Source of the DNA: Agreia sp. Leaf283
GTDB taxonomy: Bacteria; Actinomycetota; Actinomycetes; Actinomycetales; Microbacteriaceae
Direction: 5' to 3'
Length of the DNA: 64,000 bases
NCBI RefSeq assembly: GCF_001422485.1
Contig: NZ_LMNF01000001.1
Coordinates: forward strand, 840,684-904,683
Position numbers and translations under genes: made by a program. How positions within the stretch are numbered: position 1 is the first letter of the stretch; each line of letters opens with the position of its first letter. The notes below the pieces were generated by a model, which was not told where the DNA came from, did not search any database, and saw nothing but the letters and a program-made list of their open reading frames with translations. Below, piece by piece: positions 33,568-41,617 of the stretch.

Positions 33568-33983
33568 CACTCGAAGACTTTGCCGTCTCGACAACGGCTC
33601 GCGACGTCGTGCGCCGCCAGTATCTGGCGTCCGCGGCTGGCGATCTCGATGCGCTGCGGGCGACCCTGGCGCCCGACGTCGAATGGACCGAGATGGCCGG
33701 GTTCCCCCTGGCCGGCACCTACCGCACGCCCGAGGGCGTCACATCCGGTGTCATGGAGATCCTCGGTCGCGACTGGGCCGACTGGACCGCGCACGACGAC
33801 AGCTACGTGGTCGACGGCGAGAACGTCGTGGTGCTCGCGCGCTACACCGCCACCAACAAGGCGACCGGCAAGGCGATGAACGTGCGAGTGGCCCACCACT
33901 TCGTCGTTCGCGGCGGCCTCATCGTGCGGTTCGAGCAGTTCGTCGATACGGCGAAGGTCGCCGAAGCCTCGCGCGCCGACTGA
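33558..33983 (+). CDS. NTF2-like/SnoaL-type protein
   Basis: A 141-aa cone-shaped NTF2-fold protein: N-terminal helices VVRRQYLASAAGDLDALRA, then TLAPDVEWTEMAGFPLAGTYRTP, and strands VVVLARYTATN, VRVAHHFVVRGGLIVRFEQF. Members act as small-molecule isomerases, hydrolases or binding proteins. Co-translated with the MBL-fold gene and probably under the same MarR control, suggesting a joint role in handling a small toxic or aromatic compound (inference). Confidence 0.83.
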   Translation: MGLTLEDFAVSTTARDVVRRQYLASAAGDLDALRATLAPDVEWTEMAGFPLAGTYRTPEGVTSGVMEILGRDWADWTAHDDSYVVDGENVVVLARYTATNKATGKAMNVRVAHHFVVRGGLIVRFEQFVDTAKVAEASRAD

Positions 33984-33989
33984 GGCGAA

Positions 33990-34048
33990 CGCGGGTGTTC
34001 ACGCGTAGCGCGGTGGCCGAACCACAGCGCTCGGCGTGAACACCCGCG
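33990..34048. terminator. Long intergenic hairpin between convergent genes
   Basis: Arms CGCGGGTGTTCACGC (33990-34004) and its exact complement (34034-34048); the interior also pairs (GCGCGGTGG with CCACAGCGC). No T tract. Probably a bidirectional terminator for the NTF2 and reductase genes. Confidence 0.55.
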
Positions 34049-34057
34049 CCGGTGTCG

Positions 34058-34741
34058 TCACATGTCGCGGTAGCGTCGAGCCTCGGCCAGCTTCGTCGCG
34101 AGTTCGTCTCGGGAGACCGGCCGCCCCAGGTCCGGATCCTCTCCGCTGAAGTACGGGCGCGTGTATGCGGGGGTGTCGCGCTGGAAACGCCACCCCTCGG
34201 ACAGCGGGCCAGTATCGAGGGTGTCGTAGCCGATGCGGTCGAGGAACTCCGCGACGGTCTGCTTGGCCGCCGGGTCGTCTCCAGCGATCGGGAGCACCGA
34301 ACGGTCCGCCGACCCACTCGGTCGCGCGAGCGAGGTGAGGTGCGGGAAGTAGATGCTGTTGAACGCCTTCACGACTCGGGAGTCGGGCGCGTGCCTCTGC
34401 AGGAGCTCGGTCGTGGTCGTGCTCTCGTCATCGAGTTCTGCGATGTGGCCATCACGCTCGGGGTAGTAGTTGTTCGTGTCGATCACCGTCTTGCCTCGAA
34501 GCTCGGCGACCGGCACGTGCGGGTACGCCTTCAAGGGGATCGTGACGATGGCGAGGTCGGAGTCGGCGGCCGCTTCAGCGGATGTGGCCGCGCGAGCACG
34601 GGGGCCGAGCTCTGCGACGAGGTCGCCGAGGGTCTCTGGGCCACGGCTGTTGCTCACGATCACGTCGTAGCCCGCCGCGACGGCCAGACGGGCAAGGCCG
34701 CTGCCGATGTTTCCGCTTCCGATCAAACCGATGGTCGTCAT
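34058..34741 (-). CDS. NADPH-dependent F420 reductase-like dinucleotide-binding protein
   Basis: A 227-aa Rossmann protein. The nucleotide motif TIGLIGSGNIGSGLARLAV is at the N-terminus, followed by IVSNSRGPETL, IPLKAYPHVPV, VIDTNNYYPERDG and KAFNSIYFPHL, as in the YwqN/Fno-like group that binds NADP and reduces F420 or small substrates. ATG 34741 has GGAG five bases upstream. Divergent from a winged-helix regulator, with GTAC-rich inverted repeats between them, so it is probably the regulated gene. Confidence 0.85.
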   Translation of the reverse strand: MTTIGLIGSGNIGSGLARLAVAAGYDVIVSNSRGPETLGDLVAELGPRARAATSAEAAADSDLAIVTIPLKAYPHVPVAELRGKTVIDTNNYYPERDGHIAELDDESTTTTELLQRHAPDSRVVKAFNSIYFPHLTSLARPSGSADRSVLPIAGDDPAAKQTVAEFLDRIGYDTLDTGPLSEGWRFQRDTPAYTRPYFSGEDPDLGRPVSRDELATKLAEARRYRDM

Positions 34742-34764
34742 ATGTCTCCCGGTGTTTGTGCTCT

Positions 34765-34784
34765 TGTACACTTTTAGGTGTACA
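34765..34784. promoter_or_regulatory. Operator-like inverted repeat TGTACAC-N6-GTGTACA
   Basis: Seven-base arms at 34765-34771 and 34778-34784 with spacer TTTTAG, in the divergent promoter region of the reductase and winged-helix genes. Confidence 0.65.
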
Positions 34785-34790
34785 TAAACG

Positions 34791-34818
34791 GTACATCATG
34801 TACACGTTCACGCGTACA
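34791..34818. promoter_or_regulatory. Second cluster of GTAC half-sites
   Basis: GTACATCATGTAC (34791-34803, palindrome with a single central base) and another TGTAC...GTACA pair (34799-34803 and 34814-34818). With 34765-34784 this makes at least five GTAC half-sites in 54 bases, as expected for cooperative binding of a dimeric regulator. Confidence 0.55.
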
Positions 34819-34852
34819 TATGCGATGAGTTCGAGCCAGCGAGAGGAGCAAG

Positions 34853-35173
34853 ATGGCCAGCAGATTGGCGACTCCACTCACGATCCCCGACGAAAAGGAC
34901 ATCGACCTGTTCGAGGTCATGTCGGCGCTGACCGATCCGACGCGGCGCGCGATCGTCGCGTTCATCGCGGCCGAGCCGGGAACGGGATGCGGCAACAGAG
35001 ACTTCGGAGTCACCAAGTCGGCGTTGACCCGCCACTGGCGCGTGCTCCGTGAGTCGGGCATCATCAGGCAGGAGGCTCACGGGACCCGGCACAGGAATTG
35101 GCTTCGAAAAGACGAACTCGACCGCCGGTTCCCCGGCCTGCTCGACCTCGTTCTCGACGCCGAGCGCCCGTAG
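34853..35173 (+). CDS. ArsR-type winged-helix regulator
   Basis: A 106-aa one-domain regulator: FEVMSALTDPTRRAIVAFI (helices 1-2) and VTKSALTRHWRVLRESGIIR (recognition helix), then HGTRHRNWLRKDELDRRFPG as wing and last helix. This is the ArsR/SmtB helix layout without obvious metal-binding cysteines (one Cys in GCGNRD), so it may sense a small molecule or redox state. GAGGAG ribosome site before ATG. Divergent from the reductase, which it likely controls together with itself. Confidence 0.82.
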   Translation: MASRLATPLTIPDEKDIDLFEVMSALTDPTRRAIVAFIAAEPGTGCGNRDFGVTKSALTRHWRVLRESGIIRQEAHGTRHRNWLRKDELDRRFPGLLDLVLDAERP

Positions 35174-35180
35174 CGGGCTC

Positions 35181-35969
35181 CTAGTCGTCGGACTTCTGTG
35201 CCTTGGCCACTTCGACGATCGCGTCGATCAGCGACACCGCGCTGCGCTCCTTGGCCACGAGGTCGACGCGCACGCCGTAGGCCTCCGCGTCGCGGGCCGT
35301 CTGCGGGCCGATCGCGGCCACGATCATGGTCTCGGGCAGAGGACCGAACTGCAGCTGGATCTGCTCCGCGACACTTCCCGACGTGACGAGAACCGCCTTG
35401 AACGCCCCGGCCTGGATGTCGCGCACGATCGCCTCGTCGACGGCGACGCCGATGGTGCGGTACGCGACGACCGACTCGACGGTGTGGCCCCGGGCGGTGA
35501 GGCCCTCGGTGAGCACGGGTTTCGCGATGTCGCTGCGCAGGGTGAGGATGCGCAGCTCGGCGCCGTACTTCTCGAACTGGGCGAGCTCGCGCAGGAGTCC
35601 CTTGGCCGAGTTGTCCTCCGGCGGAACGAGGTCGACCTGGTAGCCGGCGGCGGTGAGCGCCGCGGCGGTGGTCTCTCCGACAGCCGCGATGTGCGTCGAC
35701 GAGGGAACGCTGGCCTGGTGCGCCGAGAGCACGTCGACGGTGGTGGCGCTCGTGACCGTGAGCCAGTCGAACGCGCCCGAGGCGAGCGACGCGAGGGCCA
35801 CGTTCAGTGCCTCGTCGTCGGCGGCGGGGGCGAAGTTGATCATGGGGGCGACGACGGGCGTCGCTCCGGCGGCACGAAGATCGGATGCCACGCCGTGGCC
35901 CCAGGGGCCGCCTCGCGGAACCAGCACGCGCCAGCCGCCGAGCGGTCGATTGCTCCAGGGCGTCATCAT
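35181..35969 (-). CDS. hemD: Uroporphyrinogen-III synthase
   Basis: Cyclises hydroxymethylbilane to uroporphyrinogen III with ring-D inversion. 262 aa. The family is poorly conserved; visible anchors are GGWRVLVPRGGPWGHGVA, the hinge WLTVTSATTVDVL (about residue 60), AAVGETTAAALTAAGY (about 80-95), ILTLRSDIAKPVLTEGL and VLVTSGSVAEQIQ. ATG 35969 overlaps the hemC stop (ATGA), and hemC immediately upstream confirms the call. A second ATG is the next codon. Confidence 0.9.
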   Translation of the reverse strand: MMTPWSNRPLGGWRVLVPRGGPWGHGVASDLRAAGATPVVAPMINFAPAADDEALNVALASLASGAFDWLTVTSATTVDVLSAHQASVPSSTHIAAVGETTAAALTAAGYQVDLVPPEDNSAKGLLRELAQFEKYGAELRILTLRSDIAKPVLTEGLTARGHTVESVVAYRTIGVAVDEAIVRDIQAGAFKAVLVTSGSVAEQIQLQFGPLPETMIVAAIGPQTARDAEAYGVRVDLVAKERSAVSLIDAIVEVAKAQKSDD

Positions 35970-36898
35970 GCAGCGCCTCCGAGGGGAGCCAGTTCTGCAG
36001 CCCCGTCTTCGAGCAGCTGCGCCGCGACCGCAGCACCGAGCGCCTCGGCGAGCACATCGTCGTCGATGCCAGTGAGGGTCGCCTGTCGCGTGCATCCGAG
36101 TTCGGCATCGCCCGACGGGTCGTAGACCACGGCGGTGAGAACAAGAAGGTCGCCATCGATCGTGGCGTGCGCGCCGATTGGTGCGGCGCATCCGGCTTCG
36201 AGGGTGGCGAGAACGGATCGTTCGGCTCGAACGGCGGTTCGTGTCGTACCGTGTTCGATGCTCAACAGCTCAGTGATGTCGTCTCCTTCTCGCGCCTCGA
36301 TGGCGAGAGCGCCTTGGCCGGGTGCGGTCGGCCACAGCTCAAGATCAAAGAACTCCGACGCCTCCGCCAGCCGACCCAGTCGTTCGAGCCCTGCCGCGGC
36401 CAACACGACGCCGTGTAGGTCTCCCCGTTCAACCGATCGTAGTCGTGTGTCGACATTCCCTCGAATATCCACGACCTCCAGATCAGGACGAAGTGATAAC
36501 AATTGGGCACGCCGACGCGGAGAACCCGTTCCCACACGTGCGCCCTCGGGCAGATCGGCGAGCGAGACGCCGCCCGCCGTGCACAGCACGTCGCGCGCAT
36601 CCTCCCGCTCGGGAACCCCTCCGATGACGAGTCCGGGGTAGGCCGCGGTGGGCAGGTCTTTGAGCGAGTGCACGATCAGGTCGACCTCGCCCCGCACCAG
36701 CGCCTCTCGCAGCGCACTGGCGAAAACCCCTGTTCCACCCAGCGACGCCAACGATTCGCGCGAGGTGTCGCCCTCTGTCTTGATGATCACCAGCTCGATC
36801 GGAACGCCGGTGGCCGCCGTGATCTGATCGGCCACCATGCCCGTCTGCGCGCGCGCGAGCGCGCTGCCACGGGTGGCGATGCGAAGAGTTCGGGTCAC
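35966..36898 (-). CDS. hemC: Hydroxymethylbilane synthase (porphobilinogen deaminase)
   Basis: Polymerises four porphobilinogens. 310 aa. Visible: IATRGSALARAQ (residues 6-17), VHSLKDLPTA (about 76-85), the arginine-rich VGTGSPRRRAQL (about 120-131), VDIRGNVDTRL, and the dipyrromethane-cofactor cysteine in AGCAAPIGAHA (about 233-243). GTG start; coupled to hemD. A gap of 51 bases to the ferrochelatase stop, without visible promoter, suggests one operon. Confidence 0.96.
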   Translation of the reverse strand: MTRTLRIATRGSALARAQTGMVADQITAATGVPIELVIIKTEGDTSRESLASLGGTGVFASALREALVRGEVDLIVHSLKDLPTAAYPGLVIGGVPEREDARDVLCTAGGVSLADLPEGARVGTGSPRRRAQLLSLRPDLEVVDIRGNVDTRLRSVERGDLHGVVLAAAGLERLGRLAEASEFFDLELWPTAPGQGALAIEAREGDDITELLSIEHGTTRTAVRAERSVLATLEAGCAAPIGAHATIDGDLLVLTAVVYDPSGDAELGCTRQATLTGIDDDVLAEALGAAVAAQLLEDGAAELAPLGGAA

Positions 36899-36949
36899 AG
36901 CAGAAATGCTCTCAGAATGAAACGGGTGTACTCAATGAAACGAAAATGC

Positions 36950-38113
36950 TCAGGGGGCGAGTCCGGAGATCGCGGGCTTGAACCCCAAGCGTACGTTCTC
37001 GCAGCATCCCGGGCGGCACACGTCGTACCAGGGACCGAGCTCGGTCACCGCTGGACGCTCGTCGACGGGGGTCGCCTGCACCCGCTCGAGAACCAGATCG
37101 ACCAGTCCCGAGACATAGGCGGGGTGGATGCCCGGGGTCGGCACCCGCACGGCCGCGATGCCGACTTCGGCGGCCGAAGCGAGCGCCTCGTTGTCGAGGT
37201 CCCACTTCACCTCCATGTGGTCGCTGACGAATCCGAGCGGCACGATGATGACGGCCCGGATGCCGCGGGCCGGCAATTCGGCGATCGCATCGTTGATGTC
37301 GGGCTCGAGCCACGGCTGGGTAGGCGGACCGCTGCGCGACTGGAACACGAGCTGCCACGGTGCGCTGGACTCCGCCGCGAGCATCACAGCCTCGGCGACC
37401 GCGAGGTGCTGGGCCTTGTAGGCGCCACCCTCGCCGAAGCCACGGGCCTCGGGGCCCGAGCGGGCGGCATCCGTCGACGGAATCGAGTGCGTCGAGAACA
37501 GCACCTCGACCTCGGTGTCGAGGTTGAGGTCGGGCTGTTCGGCCGCGAGCGAGACGAAGGCCTCGCGCACGCCCTCGATGAACGGCTCGACGAAGCCGGG
37601 GTGGTCGAAGAACTGGCGCACCTTGTCGATCTCGAGCTCGTCTCCGAGCCCCGTCTCTTCGAGGGCGAGCGCGAAGTCCTCGCGGTACTGCCGGCAGCTC
37701 GAGTACGAGCTGTAGGCGCTGGTCGCGATGGCGATCAGCTTGCGGTGGCCCGCAGCGGATGCCTCGCGCAGCGCGTCGGCGAGGTACGGGTCCCAGTTGC
37801 GGTTGCCCCAGATCACGGGAAGGTCGATGCCGCGACGATCGATCTCGGCCTGCAGCGCGATCTGCAGGGCACGGTTCTGCGCATTGATCGGGCTGATGCC
37901 GTCGAACGCGCGGTAGTGGTGGGCCACCTCTTCGAGGCGCTCCTCGGGGATGCCGCGGCCGCGCGTGACGTTGCGCAGGAACGGGATGACGTCGTCCTGC
38001 CCCTCCGGGCCGCCGAACGAGGCGAGCAGAATGGCGTCGTATTTCGTGGGCTGGGTGACGTGCTCGGGGCCGTCCGCCGCCGCCGGCGTCGCGTTGCGGA
38101 CCAGAGTGCTCAC
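36950..38113 (-). CDS. hemH: Coproporphyrin III ferrochelatase
   Basis: Inserts Fe(II) into coproporphyrin III in the Gram-positive pathway (CpfC). 387 aa. ILLASFGGPEGQDDVIPFLR at the N-terminus, catalytic His in VLFSTHSIPST (about residue 220), and late Glu in SDHMEVKWDLD. Cysteines in YSSCRQY (about 142) and a C-terminal triplet in VCRPGCCENVR match the [2Fe-2S] ligands known in actinobacterial ferrochelatases. The GTG overlaps the hemQ stop (GTGA), so iron insertion and coproheme decarboxylation are translationally linked. Confidence 0.95.
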   Translation of the reverse strand: MSTLVRNATPAAADGPEHVTQPTKYDAILLASFGGPEGQDDVIPFLRNVTRGRGIPEERLEEVAHHYRAFDGISPINAQNRALQIALQAEIDRRGIDLPVIWGNRNWDPYLADALREASAAGHRKLIAIATSAYSSYSSCRQYREDFALALEETGLGDELEIDKVRQFFDHPGFVEPFIEGVREAFVSLAAEQPDLNLDTEVEVLFSTHSIPSTDAARSGPEARGFGEGGAYKAQHLAVAEAVMLAAESSAPWQLVFQSRSGPPTQPWLEPDINDAIAELPARGIRAVIIVPLGFVSDHMEVKWDLDNEALASAAEVGIAAVRVPTPGIHPAYVSGLVDLVLERVQATPVDERPAVTELGPWYDVCRPGCCENVRLGFKPAISGLAP

Positions 38114-38826
38114 TGAAGGACCTCGACGACCTCGGCGGTGGTGATGCGGCGGCCCGTGAAGAACGGGACCTCTTCGCGCACGTGCCGACGGGCATCCGTC
38201 TGGCGCAGATCGCGCATGAGGTCGACGAGGTTCAGCAGGTCGTCGTCTTCGAGCGCGAGGATCCACTCGTAGTCGCCGAGGGCGAACGAGGCGACCGTGT
38301 TGGCGAGAACGCTCGAGAACTGGCTGCCCTTGCGGCCATGCTCGCCGAGCATGGCACGACGCTCCTCTTCGGGCAGCAGGTACCACTCGTAGCTGCGCAC
38401 GAACGGGTAGACGGTGAGCCAGGCGGCCGGCTCCTTGCCGCGCATGAAAGCGGGCAGGTGATTCGACGAGAACTCGGCGTCGCGGTGAACGCCGAGGGCG
38501 TTCCACGTGGGGAGGAGGGGCTCGACCAGGCCGGTGCGCCGCAGCTCGCGCAGCGCCCACTGGAGGGTCTCGGGAACGGGGCCGTGCAGCCAGAACATCA
38601 GGTCGGCATCCGCCCGCAGCCCCGACACGTCGTAGATGCCGCGAACGACGACGCCCTCGGCCTCGACGATCGCGATCGCGTCGTCGAGCTGGCCGACGGC
38701 GTTGGCCACATCGTGTCCATCGAGCGCGGTGGGGCGCTCAGGGTTGCGTCGAAGGACCGCCCACAACGTGTAGCCGATGACCTCCTCGGCTGGCGTGGCG
38801 GTCTGGTCGACTGTCGGGTCAGTCAT
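38110..38826 (-). CDS. hemQ: Coproheme decarboxylase (HemQ/ChdC)
   Basis: Converts coproheme to heme b using peroxide, the last step of the coproporphyrin-dependent route. 238 aa. It has the chlorite-dismutase fold signature with FVRSYEWYLLPEEER (about residues 147-161, containing the redox-active Tyr), the proximal His in RRAMLGEHGRKG (about residue 169), and the decarboxylase-type FALGDYEWILALE. ATG 38826 is chosen over an in-frame ATG three codons earlier because GAGG lies just before it. Defines the Gram-positive heme route here. Confidence 0.95.
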   Translation of the reverse strand: MTDPTVDQTATPAEEVIGYTLWAVLRRNPERPTALDGHDVANAVGQLDDAIAIVEAEGVVVRGIYDVSGLRADADLMFWLHGPVPETLQWALRELRRTGLVEPLLPTWNALGVHRDAEFSSNHLPAFMRGKEPAAWLTVYPFVRSYEWYLLPEEERRAMLGEHGRKGSQFSSVLANTVASFALGDYEWILALEDDDLLNLVDLMRDLRQTDARRHVREEVPFFTGRRITTAEVVEVLQ

Positions 38827-38891
38827 GATCCTCATTCATCTTGTTCGGGTGGTTCGCACGGGCGCAGAGCACCCGTGATGGGCTCGACGCG

Positions 38892-39245
38892 TCAGCGCCG
38901 GGCGAGGAGCCGCACGACGAGGAACACGGCCCCGCCCACGGCGACCGCGAGCGCACCGACGCCCGCGGCCAGGGCCACCGGGTTCTCGTCGCGCAGCACG
39001 CGGATCTTGTTGGAGATGTCTGCCGCCGCGAGCTTGGCCTGCTTCGGCACGTTGAGCTTGTACTCGATGGCGTCGAGCGTCGCGGCAAGAGCGTCGCGGT
39101 TCTTCACGATGTCTGCGGAGAGTTCGGCCGAACTGCGCTTCGGGGGCTCGGGCTTGTCGTCGCTCTGGAGAGCGTTCTTCGCGAGCTGGGTGGTCGCGCG
39201 AACGGCGGCCCCGTCGACGGGCGCTTCTTTCTTTTCGGTGCTCAT
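38892..39245 (-). CDS. DUF3618-type membrane protein
   Basis: A 117-aa protein. A charged N-terminal half contains the DUF3618 pattern RSSAELSADIVKNRDALAAT followed by LDAIEYKLNVPKQAK; one membrane helix at VALAAGVGALAVAVGGAVFLV and a basic end. Such proteins stand in actinobacterial envelope-stress operons; function unknown. The ATG overlaps the stop of the holin-like gene (ATGA). Sits between hemQ and cgoX. Confidence 0.75.
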   Translation of the reverse strand: MSTEKKEAPVDGAAVRATTQLAKNALQSDDKPEPPKRSSAELSADIVKNRDALAATLDAIEYKLNVPKQAKLAAADISNKIRVLRDENPVALAAGVGALAVAVGGAVFLVVRLLARR

Positions 39246-39646
39246 CGGCCGAGTCCCTTGATCGCGTTGACGTCTTTCTTGAGAGAGTCGACAGACTCCT
39301 CGGGAACGGGCGGAATGCCCTTCTTGATGCTTCTCACTCCGACGAGCACAAGGATCGCAACGATGATGAGAAGCGCACCCGCCACGATCAGGGCGGCGAG
39401 CCAGGGCGCGAAGACCGTGGCGAGCCCGAGGACGGCCGCCGCGATGAGCACCGCGAGGGCGAAGAAGCCGAGCAGTGCCGCCACGACGAAGAGTGCCGCG
39501 CCGACACCGAGCTTGGCGAGCCTCGAGGTGATCTCGCGCTTCAGGCCCTCGATCTCGTCTTTGACGAGCGTCACGAGCAGGCCGGGCAGTTCGCCGAGAA
39601 GTTCGCCGAGCGACTTCTTGCGAGCCGGGTTGGGGATGTTCGTCAT
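39242..39646 (-). CDS. Phage holin-like (DUF1469/Actinobacteriota holin-3-like) membrane protein
   Basis: A 134-aa protein: amphipathic N-terminal helix (GELLGELPGLLVTLVKDEIE), two long membrane helices (about residues 47-75 and 78-102) and a charged C-terminus with a SLKKDVNAIKGL end. The family name reflects fold similarity; nothing phage-like surrounds it. Middle gene of YtxH-like/holin-like/DUF3618, spaced nine bases behind its upstream partner. Confidence 0.75.
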   Translation of the reverse strand: MTNIPNPARKKSLGELLGELPGLLVTLVKDEIEGLKREITSRLAKLGVGAALFVVAALLGFFALAVLIAAAVLGLATVFAPWLAALIVAGALLIIVAILVLVGVRSIKKGIPPVPEESVDSLKKDVNAIKGLGR

Positions 39647-39655
39647 GGAACCGGC

Positions 39656-40033
39656 CTACTCGTCGGTGTCGGTCGCCGCGGTGGCGGGCGCCGGGGTCGC
39701 CGGATTCATCTTGGCGGTCGAGGTCTTGTCCGCCGACGACTTCGCGCCGGAGGTCGACTTCTTCTTCGCCGGGCTCGTCGACTTCGCGGGGGTGTCGTCG
39801 AGGTGCAGCAGCGAGCGCACGGCCTTCTTCGTGGCGTTGCCCGCCTTCAGCTGCACCGTGTCGACGCGCTGGCCGGCGAACTCCTTGACGGCTCCGGCCA
39901 CCTGCTGAACGGGTGCGAGGTTCCACACCTTGTCTGCACCCGCCTTGATCTGCTCGTACCGCGGCCGTCCGGCACGAGAGCCGAGAACGTAGCCTGTGGC
40001 CAGACCGACCACCAAAATCAACTTGCCGCGCAT
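39656..40033 (-). CDS. YtxH-like membrane protein with Lys/Ala-rich tail
   Basis: A 125-aa protein. The N-terminal helix LILVVGLATGYVLGSRAGRP is the YtxH-type single membrane anchor with the GSRAGRPRYEQI motif, followed by a helical region and a Lys/Ser/Thr/Ala-rich, low-complexity C-terminus. CGGAG ribosome site; TATAGC about 35 bases upstream may be its -10. It opens the three-gene envelope module inside the heme cluster. Confidence 0.7.
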   Translation of the reverse strand: MRGKLILVVGLATGYVLGSRAGRPRYEQIKAGADKVWNLAPVQQVAGAVKEFAGQRVDTVQLKAGNATKKAVRSLLHLDDTPAKSTSPAKKKSTSGAKSSADKTSTAKMNPATPAPATAATDTDE

Positions 40034-40138
40034 AACGACTCCGATCCATTCAAGAGTTGGCGTGAGCTATAAGCGTAGACCTTGCGGCCTGAACGTCGAG
40101 CGGGCTGATTTCGCGGGCTGCAGTGTGTTAGAGGCCCG

Positions 40139-41617
40139 TCACGCGGGCGTCGCGCCCGTGCGCAGCTCGAAAGCGAAATCGGATGCGGCGGGCCGCGACT
40201 GCGCGATCGTCGCGGCCAGCCCGGTGCCCGCCATCCAGGCCCCGACGACCAGCAGGCCGGGAACGGCATCCACCTGCGCGCGCACGGCCTCGACTCGGGC
40301 GCGGTGGCCGACGGTGGCGAAGGCCAGGGAGTCGTTCCAGCGCGTGACGTCGAAGCCGCGCACCGAACTCTCCTCGAGGGTGAGGCCGAGCAGGGCGCCG
40401 GCGTCGGCCAGGGCCTGGGCCTGTGTCGGCGACTGCGCGACGACGTCTCGGTCGTAGGAGAGGCGCAGCACGTGGCGGCCCGGGCCCGCGGCCTCTGCCA
40501 GCCAGTTCCACTTGGCGGTCGCGTGGGTCAGCGCCTTGGCCTGGATGCCGGGAACGCCGGTCGCGACGAGCACGCCGGTTCCGCGCGGGGCCGCGTCGAG
40601 GCGGGAGTCGTCGACGACAAGGGTGGCGAGCTCGACCGAGGCGGGCTCCGGCCACGACTCCGGGGCGCCGGTGTCGAGGCCGAGGCCGCCGCCGAGCAGC
40701 GCGAGCCCTGTGCGGAACGACGTGGCCACGACGACGGCCCGCGAAGTGATCTGCGCGGACTCGTCGGCGACGGTCGCGGTGGTGACCCAGCGGCCGCCGT
40801 TCCCTTCGACAGGCTCAGGGAACGGGGCAGGCCCGGTGCTCTGCACCGGCGTCGACATGCGGAACTCGACTCCGAACTTCTTGCAGTCGGCGACGAGCGC
40901 CTCGACCAGCCGGAACATGCCGCCGTCGATACCCGCGACGGCCGAACCGGCGGCCACCTTCGATCCGCGCTCCTCGAGCAGCGCCAGCACTGCGCCCGAC
41001 AGCGAGCCCTGGTTGGTCATGGCCTTCGTGAGGCCGGGGGCCACGGCGTGCACGTCGATCACCGTCGGCGACGCCGAGTGGACTCCGCCGACGATGGGCG
41101 TGACAAGACGATCGAGAACGGCCTGGCCCATGCGTCGGCGCACGATGCCGCCGAGGTCGGTCTCGGGGCGCACGCGCAAGAGGGGCATGTAGCGATCGAG
41201 CTGGGCCCGCAGCGCGCCCTTCCACCCGAGAATGCGGCGCACGTCGTCGGCGAGCGGGGCGCCCGGGATTCCGAGCAGGCTGAGCTTCGGCAGCGGCGCG
41301 GCTCCGTCGGGCAGCTGCACCCAGGCGCCACGGGGATTCGGAGTGACGATCGCGTCGCCCAGACCGAGGTCGGCGATCAGCGATGCGACGGGGCCAGGCT
41401 TGCCCTTCCCGCCGCCGCGGGTGGCGAAGCTCTCGGCCCCGCTGTCGAGCCGGATGCCGTCGACCGTGTGCGTGGCGACGAATCCGCCCGGGGTCTCGGC
41501 CGCGTCGAGCACGGTAACGCGAAGGCCTTTTCGAGCGCACTCCCGGGCCGCGACGAGTCCAGCGACGCCCGCCCCGATCACCACGACGTCGGTGTCGACC
41601 GCGTTCATCTCGGTCAC
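40139..41617 (-). CDS. hemY: Coproporphyrinogen III oxidase (HemY/HemG-type, CgoX)
   Basis: FAD enzyme; in this pathway it oxidises coproporphyrinogen III to coproporphyrin III with oxygen. 492 aa. The FAD motif VVVIGAGVAGLVAARECARK is at residues 10-29, GGFVATHTVDGIRLDSGAES follows, and the C-terminal GLLVVGAWMAGTGLAATIAQ closes the FAD site. Oddity: about residue 270 the segment PFPEPVEGN is encoded by a GTTCCC...GGGAAC palindrome that also occurs in tandem at 46.2 kb, an in-frame repeat insertion. GTG 41617 overlaps the stop of the 38-aa ORF (GTGA). Confidence 0.94.
   Translation of the reverse strand: MTEMNAVDTDVVVIGAGVAGLVAARECARKGLRVTVLDAAETPGGFVATHTVDGIRLDSGAESFATRGGGKGKPGPVASLIADLGLGDAIVTPNPRGAWVQLPDGAAPLPKLSLLGIPGAPLADDVRRILGWKGALRAQLDRYMPLLRVRPETDLGGIVRRRMGQAVLDRLVTPIVGGVHSASPTVIDVHAVAPGLTKAMTNQGSLSGAVLALLEERGSKVAAGSAVAGIDGGMFRLVEALVADCKKFGVEFRMSTPVQSTGPAPFPEPVEGNGGRWVTTATVADESAQITSRAVVVATSFRTGLALLGGGLGLDTGAPESWPEPASVELATLVVDDSRLDAAPRGTGVLVATGVPGIQAKALTHATAKWNWLAEAAGPGRHVLRLSYDRDVVAQSPTQAQALADAGALLGLTLEESSVRGFDVTRWNDSLAFATVGHRARVEAVRAQVDAVPGLLVVGAWMAGTGLAATIAQSRPAASDFAFELRTGATPA
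40799..40823. repeat. GTTCCC...GGGAAC palindromic repeat inserted in the cgoX coding frame
   Basis: Arms GTTCCCT and AGGGAAC around TCGACAGGCTC; the core CCCTTCGACAGGCTCAGGG is repeated at 46294-46312 and, with single-base changes, at 46223 and 46365. On the coding strand it gives FPEPVEGN. Confidence 0.8.

Noticed and set aside
39242..39646. Prophage remnant suggested by the holin-like protein
   Set aside because: No other phage genes; the same family is common in actinobacterial chromosomes with DUF3618 and YtxH-like genes.
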